Shown: positions 46,101-55,226 of the stretch, in pieces
Layout of the letters: each line of letters opens with the position of its first letter
Numbering within the stretch: the first letter of the stretch is position 1
NCBI RefSeq assembly: GCF_025766255.1
Contig: NW_026516670.1
Span: 186,001 to 250,000 of the forward strand
Length of the DNA: 64,000 bases
Origin: Zychaea mexicana
Taxonomy: Eukaryota; Mucoromycota; Mucoromycetes; Mucorales; Lichtheimiaceae
Reading direction: 5' to 3'
The notes under the pieces: model-generated
Database searches by the model: none
The model's input: the letters and a program-made list of their open reading frames with translations, nothing else
Told to the model about the DNA's origin: nothing
Program-made: the position numbers and the translations under genes

Positions 46101-46656
46101 ATTGTACAAAAGGTTGAAAAACGAAAGAAACGAGGAAAATCCAGTAGGCCGCGCAATCCGAGAAAAAAGAGACGAGGAATTGGTTGTCCGCCGGGAAACC
46201 AAGAAAACGGTCCGGGTGCTCCGGTCATCTCCGATTCTCTATTTGCCAGCACATAGCCAAGATCGACATCGACTGGTAAAGCGGCGCATGTTCTGGCTGC
46301 CTCCCTTTCCTGAGCCATCCTGTAGGTGTGGAGAGACACAGGTTAAGCGCGACCATTTTGCTTCCTGTCCGTTTATTTAAGAGCAACTCACTGCGCTCAA
46401 AGATGCTTTTGGTCCGATCCCTGCTCTTCCTCTGGATCAGCATATCGTCGACCACATCTTGAATTCACTACCACGTTCCGAAGCTGGCCTTCATATAGGC
46501 AAATGGCGATCAGCTTGGCCCGCGCTGATCTATTTTCTACGTGAAGTTGACTGTCTTTGTCACCCTGATGGCGACTTTGCATTAGAACCGCCACCAGAAG
46601 AAGCCCTCAGCTTGCCATCACGGCCTGAGGCAGCAACAACAACACAACAACAATAG
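43191..46656 (+). pseudogene. LINE ORF2: AP endonuclease, reverse transcriptase, C-terminal Cys/His motif
   Basis: The order is endonuclease, reverse transcriptase, then a C-terminal knuckle. The endonuclease shows TETFLIRG, ILGDFNARM and SIIDLFIS. The RT shows FKKGDPTEASNYRPISLTS, GGFRQNRGALDQVFSL, AFLDIQSAYDSVDR, GVLQGSILSPLLYAAF and the catalytic LLYADDVAI. The C-terminus has CRCGETQVKRDHFASC, a C-C-H-C-type motif found in many LINEs. In-frame TGA codons lie at 43374-43376 and 44238-44240, a frameshift at about 45640-45690 and a TAA at 46378-46380. The copy therefore cannot make a full protein, although the text is well preserved, suggesting it is fairly young. Confidence 0.9.
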
Positions 46657-47067
46657 CGTAGCACATCTTGCCGCTCACCCACACACTTTTTTCACCACGA
46701 TATACACACACATCCTCTATTTTCTTTCTATCCCGTCTTTATTGTATCTTATAACACCCTTAGCTAGATAGAAACCCCTCCTGTATTTTCAACATCACCG
46801 CTCTCTCATATTCTTATATCTTATCTCCTACGTTCCTGCACAGACCATATACTCTATATGTATATCCTCTCCTATTCCACGCTCTCTTTTGTCTCATTCA
46901 GGCCAAGCTTTTTCCCCACGTTGGGTTTTTTCAGCTTGTGTCACCAACTCTATTTTTCTATATATTTAATCTGTCAAAAATCATTCACGCACCGCAAGGG
47001 AGCGATCAAAATGCCCAATGGCGAGGATCACTTAGTCTTCCACATAATAAAACATATACTTTTTCAC

Positions 47068-47082
47068 CTGAGCCAAGAAGGC
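47068..47082. repeat. Right 15-bp duplication of the tRNA-Thr 5' end
   Basis: CTGAGCCAAGAAGGC is identical to 41472-41486. The bases on either side differ between the two copies, which fits a target site duplication of the LINE insertion. Confidence 0.7.
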
Positions 47083-47126
47083 CGAGATGTCTTGACACGA
47101 AGTGTGTGGGGCTTTCCGGCCTCCAC

Positions 47127-47466
47127 GTATGAACACTACGGCATTCCGGCTAAGCACTATTGAATCTTACTCGGATGATTCACCTTACGTGAACAGGACA
47201 ATGAACCTATCAACAAGTACCTCGGCCATTACATCAGCTAACGCCGGTTTCAAAGATGTGCCCGATTAACATAGCGACTTCAAGAGAAGTTCTGATACGT
47301 CCTTGATCCATCCTCTATCACATGTTTATCCATCAGTCGGATGAATAGATATCGCCGTCTTAATAGCTAGAATATAAAAGAGCTTTATCTTTTGTTGGAA
47401 TAAAACATCATCTCAAAGATACTTAATCTTGTCCCTTATTATTTTTATTAAAGCTCTATCATCACA
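47127..47466 (+). mobile_element. 5' LTR, remaining 340 bp
   Basis: Continues the LTR interrupted at 30919, from GTATGAAC to ATCATCACA, closely matching the solo LTR at 27595-27942. Immediately after it comes TTTTTATCTTTG. No obvious tRNA-complementary primer site is present, so self-priming as in the Tf1/sushi group is possible. Confidence 0.85.
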
Positions 47467-47509
47467 TTTTTATCTTTGAAAACCTTGATTTTTCCTTATA
47501 TCTTACATC

Positions 47510-48447
47510 ATGTCCTCCGATAACAATCAAGCTACAAACGTTAACGAAACGGTTGATCAAGCCAACGTGGTAACTCCAGGAACGGTCGAGGTCTCAAGCA
47601 ACGATGTCGAAATGGTGGACTCAGATTCGGCGTCCAAAAATGGCGCTGAAACTAGCAATGAAAGTAGTACTGAAACCACGGCCAGGAACTAATTACACCG
47701 AGTACCTACCTGGAACAAAGAAAGCTGACACGTCTAACACGGGAGCTATCCTCAAGGCACGCTTAGCAAAAGCCATCGAAGAATATTTGCAGGCGCAAGA
47801 TGCTTCACCAGATGACCTACTAAAGCTAAAACAGGCACACAAAGAAGCACTTGATGCATTCAACATCTACCAAGCTACTCAGCAAGCACTCAGCATGTCT
47901 GAACAGTTCGAAGATCGAAAGGCAAGCTGCGTGGTCCCAAAAAAACCTACCGATACTACAAGTACAAGGAGGTCCTGTCCGAGATTCGTCAAAGCCAGTG
48001 CACAATTCCGTCTCTGCTTTCATTTCCGCCTTCGAAATCCAATTGCGCAGCCATAGCATTGACCTTGATGGCAATTGGGAACGTCTTTTCTGGTTATGCC
48101 TGGATGATAACCAAATGACTTGGTTTCGCCGCGACGTTGCTGACCGCCAGTTAAAATGGAGACAAGCTTGCGCCGAAATCAAGAAGGAATACGGCAATCC
48201 GTGTCAAACGTATCTCAAGCGCCATGAGCTTTTTGTCGCTCGTCCCCAAGCCAATGAAGCGATTCGTGTCTATGCCGAACGATGGATGTCACTAGCGCAC
48301 GAGGCAGGAAGAGCCAGCGGTCGTGACTTGACGTTCGATTTCATTTCGTCTTTGCCACCTTCGATCCGCGAAAAGATCTACCCAGTACTAGCAAGACAGT
48401 ATGGTGTAGATTGGCCATCTGAAGTCACCGAAGTCGTACAACTTATA
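47510..48447 (+). pseudogene. Ty3-type gag fragment
   Basis: Starts at ATG 47510 (MSSDNNQATNVNETVD), 44 bp after the LTR. It needs frame changes near 47690 and again at the A-run near 47940. The central region reads EEYLQAQDASPDDLLKLKQ. The capsid-like part reads FEIQLRSHSIDLDGNWERLFWLCL, seen in pieces, and LFVARPQANEAIRVYAERW, the gag/retrotransposon capsid pattern. It is cut off after EVTEVVQLI and fused to the last 57 bp of an LTR. Protease, RT and integrase are all absent. Confidence 0.78.
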
Positions 48448-48504
48448 ATCTCAAAGATACTTAATCTTGTCCCTTATTATCTTTATTAAAGCTCTATCAT
48501 CACA
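48448..48504 (+). mobile_element. 3' LTR remnant (last 57 bp)
   Basis: ATCTCAAAGATACTTAATC through CATCACA equals the end of the other LTR copies. It is followed by AATAT, the duplicate of 30843-30847, and then by the right half of hAT copy C. The element is thus an internal-deletion derivative. Confidence 0.82.
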
Positions 48505-48783
48505 AATATAATCCCACAATAAAAAGAATATAAGTACATTTATGTTATAGTTCTATAGCAGACATATTGATAACTACATCCTATAATGATGCTTCCCAAC
48601 AAGAAGATTGACTACTTGAATACAAATACCTTATACATATTATATGTATACACGGGTCACAACAGGTAAACGGGTCAGGTCAAGGGTTAGATGGGTTGAC
48701 CCATAGGTCAAAAAAGCATCAACCTGACACGTTGACCCGTCCTCAACCTGCAGGCCTACCTGCGGGTCAGATTGCGACCCCTA
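48505..48783 (+). mobile_element. hAT-like element copy C, right half
   Basis: Resumes exactly where 30847 stopped (AATATAATCCCACAATAAAAAG, in copy A at about 27270) and ends GATTGCGACCCCTA. It carries the GGGTC/GACCC subterminal array. The 8 bp that follow are GCCATGTA, not the left flank CTTCTAAT. Confidence 0.8.
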
Positions 48784-49100
48784 GCCATGTAGACAAACTA
48801 CCAGCCATGTAGACAAACTACCAAGTGATGTAGACAAACTACTATGTAATGTAGACAAACCACCACGTCATGTAGACAAACTACCAAGCCATGTAGACAA
48901 ACCATCAGCCATGCAGACAAACTACCAAGTGATGTAGACAAACTACCAACCATGTAGACAAACTATCAGCCATGCAGACAAATTGCCAGCCATGTAGACA
49001 AATCGCCAACCATTTAGACAAACTATCAGCCATGGTGACAAACCACCAGCCATGCAGACAAATACCAGCCATGTTGTAGACAAACTACCAAGCCATGTTT
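48784..49100. repeat. Minisatellite with about 20-bp units
   Basis: About 15-16 units of GCCATGTAGACAAACTACCA and variants, each 19-24 bp. The constant core is ATGTAGACAAAC. The first unit starts directly at the end of the hAT terminus. No coding frame is kept through the units. Confidence 0.9.
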
Positions 49101-50125
49101 AAAAAGTAAGATGTATATAGCCTCAAAGTAACTATCTATAAGATTATAAAAAAGAATTAATTATATCTATGTACACAACTTTTACAGATACGTTTATAAC
49201 GTAAAGAATGAAACTGCATCATCAAGGCGCTATGCGTCTACCAAGTGAGCCATTGTGGCATAAGAGCTGTACTACATTATAAATGTATGCTCCCTCTGCC
49301 ATTTTTCTCTGCTGCCTAGCTAGGGTTGTTATAGACCGATAAACCCTCCAAGATCTGAAGAAGCAAGCAAGCATGTCCCTTTGGACGCAGTGTTTATTCC
49401 GTCGTTATTATTCAAATTAAACTTTTTTGTCTACAACATATCTACTAGGATTCCACTTCTAAAGCACCTCCGGTTACGATTTGAAGGCTTATTATCGTCT
49501 AGTTGCATGGTTTTCCTTCTGCCTTCCATATGCTGTTTGTGACTTACACCATTTTTGTAAGCCCCTGATGTGTAACCTTACTAGTAGTGCGTTGCTGTCG
49601 TCGAGTCATACTACTAGAATGGTTTCGTCGTTGAAGAGCCTGTTGTGTTCTTATTAAATCATCATTGGTAAGTATGTGTATGCTACTCAATTCCATACAC
49701 TTTTTGCTCGATATTGTAGCAAGTAAGTAAATAATTTGGAGTATATAGCTCGACAGGAGATCCTAGATATTGCGGAAAAATACTGCAGAACAACATAGGC
49801 AGAATATTGTTGGACCAACCTAATCTAATGAGATATTCAAAACCCAAGTTTTCGCTCATCACTTACTGTACTTAAATTGATGTGACATCACCGACAGCTG
49901 GTGATTAGTAGGATGAGAAAAGAACAACGCGAAGCATACCAGCAGTGGAATATATCTCTGTTGACGAAAATTTTCTTGGTGGTAATTCAAAAAGTTTACT
50001 GCGATAGCTCCAGATGCTATTCATCCCACAATTACTGGGCACTTGCCCTTGTGTATACAAAACCTAGTTGTCAAAATAAAAAAAGGAAAGTATATATTTA
50101 CAGCAAAAAGGTTCTTTGATATTAA
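49101..50125. other. Intergenic, no feature seen
   Basis: A/T-rich kilobase between the minisatellite and the ITFG2-like gene's stop codon. No gene or RNA was recognised. Confidence 0.45.
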
Positions 50126-53100
50126 TTACATAGGCCCGTGTTGATGGTGGCGATGATAATTATTATTATCTTTAAATAAAGGTGAATCTAGTAGAGCATC
50201 CGATAGCCATGCAGAATCATCATCATCATCCTCAGCTTCAGCAAACGACTCTGCCAGGCTCGATTTCCCCCGGCTGCTCCTACTTTGTCGACGTTGAGTT
50301 TCTTCCTCTGATTCAGTATCTCGATCTAGGTGTGGTTCGATCGTGATGTTGAGATCTGAAAGGCGACGAATGTCCACTCCAGCTGGCAAATGATGGTTGC
50401 GCCGCCGCTGTTCCAACTGTATACAAATTATCATCAGTAATCCGTCATTCAATAAACAGCAAATAGTTTCAAGAAAGGAGCTTACTGTAGACACTTGCTC
50501 CTCCAGCCGATCCTTCATATCGCCAAAACCATACATGCATTCATGGATATAGTCTGTTATATCTATACATAGAAAAATCATTAGCCAGAGGGCCTACGAA
50601 AACACGCGTGTAAAAATGCCATACCTAGATGCTCTTCGGATGAACAAGTGTCATGTCCATCTCCACTATCCTGATCCAGTGTAATCTTACTTTCTGCTAT
50701 GCCTTTCCAGCCGTCACCAAGATCAATTAAGGGTCCTTCTTCTGGGTCCTCATTTTTAAGCGAGTTATTTTTTAAAGTTTTGATACTGTTTTCAATATCG
50801 ACGACACGCTCAAGAGCTTCTTCAATGTCATCGTCGATTGCGTCAATAAAGCCAGTAACAGGTCCAGGGGAGACATGTACATCATAGTAAACATATATCT
50901 GATCCTCAAAGTCAACGTAAAACAGGCACGGTACATTACGGCCAGGGGCAACAGCATATAGACCTGTAAATTATGATGTCTTTAGTGGTGTTACAATTTT
51001 GCCGTAGATATGATCAAGTTACCTGCAGTAAATGCACACACGCGTCCTTCAAATGCAAATTTGACCAGCTGGAATTTGACCTTGGATTGCCCTTCTTCAT
51101 CCTCTGTTCGTTGGCTCCAGTCTATTAGATAAGTTACACCGTTCCATGCGCAGGCTACAAAGAGTTCAGCACCAGGCATCTGCTCCTCGTTCTCGTCTTC
51201 GTCTTCGGCTTCGCTCCAATCACCATTTTCCTTGTAATAGGAACTCGTGTTAGTGCTAGCTCTACTCCCTCGTCGTGATGGCGAGTCGGCCGCTGTCGAA
51301 TCGCTGACAGCGTCCGCGACAGCTTTAGTGATGGCGGATTCGACGTCGTGCGCTTCAATTGCACCGCTGTTGACTGGCTGTTGCTCATCCGTCGACGACC
51401 TACCCGTAGCGCTGGAGGAAGTCCTTGCCAAATCATGATCTTTGTTGTTATTGTTGCTATTGCTCGAATTTTGTCGTTCATTAGTGGGTATACGAGATAG
51501 TCTGGAAGATGAGCTGAACGCTGGCGAGGCTGCATTTGATACGTTTTCAGCTTTGGTGCTGCCATTGTTGGATGAATATGATTCGCCTGGGACAGAGGGC
51601 GAAGGGAATCGCAGTTGTGGAGAGCTGGCTGAACTTTGAAATGAAGGGTATTGTCTCAAAAACGAAGGCGGAGGTGTGTGATCCAAATTCGACGATGATG
51701 ATATATCCAATGTGGCCAGACTGAAAAGTTTGTGCGTAACGAATAGGTCATGCGGTGAAACTTCTTTTGTTCGAAGGTTGTAGATCGTAAACTTGCCTAA
51801 ACATATTTACCATCATCAGTAATCGCAATTACCTGGCTTCCTTTATCCCAAAATCAGAAATTATCTACCGTCCATGCTAAGCATGCCAATTTGGTTTCCA
51901 TCATCTGGATCGTCCTCGCCGTCGTCATCATCTACTTCCCCTCCTTTATGATTATCTAGTGCGTGCATTATATCGTGCAGCCGTTTTCCCACAACAATTT
52001 CTGTAGCAACGGCACCACTCTCTTCTTCACCCATGATATCGTCACCGTCAATATCCGGCCAATTTTGGACAATGTAGCTGGATCGCTTAATCTCGTCACC
52101 TGCCACGTCCTGGATTTTGCCTTCACAGTTCATAATGATGTTCTCCGTCTCTATTCCTGCAGGGATATGTGTATCTTTCGTACTACTGCCTCGTTGTAAA
52201 AGCGTGCGAATTGTACGCGTCGCTCTGGATAATGGTCCTTCGCTCGCTTTTGGTGTTGTTGCTAAACTTTCCTCGCTTCCTTTGCTCTTTACTCGTGCAC
52301 TATCGTCTGCTTTTTGCTGATCGGATTGCTGAGATGATGCATACGATGTGCGTTTTTGGAGGCCATGATATCGTCCGTAAAACGTGCGAGGAGAGTATTG
52401 TGGGGTGAAATCGCGGTTGTATCGGTTGCCATGACAATCGATAATGGTAAACGTGTTGCCAGGCTGCGCAACAAGTAGAATAGGCTCATTGGGCCTTTCT
52501 GGGTGGACTGTTGTTGCCAGTGAAGTAATCTAGTCCGCAATAAAATATACGCTTCAACAAGAGAAGAAGGTAAGTTTTGTTATAAATGCTTTTCTTACCT
52601 GACCGTCGAAAACCCAAACATCTTTGATCAACAGTTCAACTTTTCCATCTGGATTTGGCAGAGTCGTGTAGTGCTTAGGTTGAGCTAGATCCGCGTCTTT
52701 GGCTGACCTCGATGTTTTGCTCCATCCCATTCCTTTTCGTAGTACGCTCGCAGAAGGTCGTTCTTTAGGATCCGACATGACGCTTCGATTTGCCAGCAGT
52801 TTCCCTCGCTCTTTACTGGACGATAGCACGGAAAGCGATGACTGAATAGACGTAGGAATATAATGGGATGATAGGTTGCTTGTTGATGCTGGTGCTTCAA
52901 TATTTTTCGGTAGTGGCTGGTCGGCGGTCGATTGAAGCTGGAACGCGTGAAGTATTCGGTCCGTGCGTGCGAGTACAAGTTCATTCAACGAATCGCCATC
53001 TGTTTTTTTGATTCATGCTTAGTTTTTATACATATCAAATCGTGGAATAACAAAAGGAAAAAGAGTACGCATAGTGAATTTACCAACATCGGCAATAAGG

Positions 53101-53864
53101 ATGCGGTTGACATTGACAGGTACGTTTAGCGACAAATTTGGTTTTTGTAGGTTGTGGATGTGCGGTTTGTCGGATGTGCCCTTGTAGTGTTGTCCGTCTT
53201 CTGCACTTTGCTCCATCATGCGTCGAAAAGCTTGAATACTGGACGTATCCGAAGCACGTCGCCCGTGTTTTAAGTATTCATCAACTGACATGAGCGGATG
53301 ATCGGCGGCAAGGCGAGGTATGTCGAAAATATGAGCTTGTCCTTCAGCATTTATGCACACAACCGAGTTCTTTTTTAAAAAACAAAAAGATCTGCAACAT
53401 TGAGATATATATTGCATCGTCAACATGCATGTAGTATTTCTCTGTACGTACCTTTCCACAGTTGCGTACGTCGCCAATAGCGATACAGGTAATCTGTACG
53501 TTTACGCGCATGTTTTAAGTCAGATAATAGATATAACAAGTCTTGGTCCTTTATTTTTTTGTAAACGTCGAATGGTAAAGAACTTACAGTGCCTAGACCG
53601 TGACAAACAAATGTCGGCAGGCCATGAGCACATTCTCCTTTGAATACTGCTAGATCGCCACTAAGGTTGCCAGTGACAAATTCATTTTCCTAGAGAGGAA
53701 AGGGCAGAGTCATGTCAGTGAAACGTAAATGAGCGCGTTTTTTAATGAAAGAATCAATCAGTTTTTACACCGTCATTGTCAACGTCGCCAAGTACAAGAG
53801 CATGTGGATTCATATTGCCCGAGAACGACCATTTTAGCCGATTGACTAAAGAAATCGTTCTCAT
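50126..53864 (-). CDS. ITFG2: ITFG2-like FG-GAP/beta-propeller protein (KICSTOR component homologue)
   Basis: Animal ITFG2 is part of KICSTOR, which tethers GATOR1 to lysosomes to restrain TORC1 under nutrient shortage. Ten minus-strand exons are 53864-53769, 53689-53588, 53493-53452, 53369-53084, 52999-52599, 52529-51869, 51796-51023, 50963-50625, 50562-50486 and 50416-50126, giving 1022 aa with every phase matching. Propeller segments match ITFG2 in order: NPHALVLGDVDNDGENEFVTG, seen in parts, CIAIGDVRNCGKNSVVCINAEGQAHIFDI, ILIADVDGDSLNELVLARTDR and LLVAQPGNTFTIID. The D-x-D-x-D Ca-type FG-GAP loops are present. Long Ser-rich, Asn-rich and acidic inserts make it more than twice the length of human ITFG2 (about 450 aa). 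The C-terminal 250 residues contain a coiled-coil-like stretch (DIEEALERVVDIENSIK). It is 176 bp downstream of TVP38. Orthology is inferred from motif order. Confidence 0.88.
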
Positions 53865-54040
53865 GCCTTTTTTTTGTTCCTTGTGTGCTTGGTTGTAAAA
53901 GTCGTAGAGTAAAAGACCGTAAAAAAGCGTGTACGGATTCGGGAACTTTAGTTAATCCGACTATTGTACTACCACCTTGCCTGGTGTTTGTTATCATTAA
54001 ATAATATATAGATATATGCAAGTATGTATGTAACAATGGA

Positions 54041-55226
54041 TCATGATGCCGAGCGCTCTAAATCCGTGGAAGCCCGTCGCTGTGGACGAGATCTTGCATA
54101 ACTATCCTCGTCTTCTTCTTCTTCCTCATCGTCGTGCCATTCCGTCCAATCCACTAAAGAACCATTGTCTGTATCATTGCGGTTCAAGAATGCCATGGAT
54201 TCGACGTCATTCTCTTCATTGTTGGCTTGTGCTACAGCACGTTTTGTGACGGCATAAATATACGCCATCACGCCAAACGAGAGAAAAGATCCAATTACCG
54301 TTGCAGCAATGCGTATGTTATCTGCAGTGCGCTCGTCGTCAGTCATGTCATCATCGTCACCCAGTATTCGCTTAGAAAATGATGTAAAACTGCTGCCAAT
54401 GTATATATGGATGCCAATTTTGGTTAAGGATATTGCAGTGCCAAGGGTAAAGTCCCTGAGCGAAATATCGGTTGCCGAGAACAAGACATTCTACAACATA
54501 TCATCAGTAACAGAGGATGTACATATTCTGCAGTCAGGATGAGGAATTGCATACCAGGATGTTAAAAGGGTACGGAGAGAGTCGTATCAAAAGAAACATC
54601 TATTTATAGGTGTTAATATACTTATCAACCAAAACTTCCACATCATCATCGTCTCGCATTACCTTAAACCCGGATTTTTCGACTGCACGGACCACAGCAT
54701 GGAGGTTTGGGTGTCTCAACATGAACCTCTGAACCCGATCTTTTAACCATAGCCGGGAAACAACAAAACAGGCAACGGCACCAGCCAATGCGCTGAAATA
54801 GGACAATGGAAATCCAGCGGCAAATCCAAATGTGAAGCCAGATAGCGTGAGGTACAGTCCATACCCCACCATGGGAGGAAATCCACTTAGAAAGATTAGA
54901 AACCCCAGCAAAATGTATCCACTTGCGCCCATTCCCTTGACAGTCTGGCTAAGCTGCTCCAATGCGGTGACCAATTCGCGCCGATAGATGTATGCGATGA
55001 GCATGGCAAAGTTGATAGCTACTAACGCCGCCAAGAACAACTTCCATCGCTTGGCGAATTCCCATATCCGTTCACGCGTTAATGCTTGGCGTATCCGGGC
55101 AATGCGCTCCCCTCTTTGACTCCCTCCAGCTGGAAACCAGTATATCCGCTCGCCTACGTTGGTGACGTTGGTGGCGTTTGTGGATACCGGTTCATTGCGA
55201 ACGTCATGGTCTTGTTCTGTGCTCAT
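54041..55226 (-). CDS. TVP38: Tvp38/TMEM64 family membrane protein (VTT domain)
   Basis: Golgi/endosome multi-pass protein of the VTT (DedA-like) superfamily; several relatives are lipid scramblases. Minus-strand exons are 55226-54663, 54599-54555 and 54490-54041, giving 352 aa in phase. A hydrophilic N-terminus precedes a first membrane segment (LFLAALVAINFAMLIAYIY). The VTT core reads GYILLGFLIFLSGFPPMVGYG, seen in parts, GFTFGFAAGFPLSYFSALAGA, VEKSGFKMFLLIRLSPYPFNIL and SATDISLRDFTLGTAI. A last membrane segment is near IGSFLSFGVMAYIYAV, and a very acidic tail (DDEEEEEDED) follows. The 45-bp exon 2 encodes the conserved LIRLSPYP loop. The start is the Met of MSTEQDHDV with A at -3. Upstream in-frame sequence lacks an ATG but reads protein-like. 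Confidence 0.93.

Larger units (their letters stand above)
41487..47067 (+). mobile_element. Non-LTR retrotransposon (LINE) with APE-type ORF2
   Basis: About 5.6-kb element carrying ORF1 and an endonuclease-reverse transcriptase ORF2. It is bounded by a 15-bp direct repeat CTGAGCCAAGAAGGC (41472-41486 and 47068-47082), read as the target site duplication. The repeat is the 5' end of the adjacent tRNA-Thr gene. The leader contains a tRNA 3'-half-like sequence (41552-41580). No poly(A) tail or simple-repeat tail is seen at the right end. Both ORFs carry disabling changes. Confidence 0.75.

Noticed and set aside
48784..49100. CRISPR-like array
   Set aside because: Units are contiguous 20-bp repeats without unique spacers and the genome is eukaryotic.
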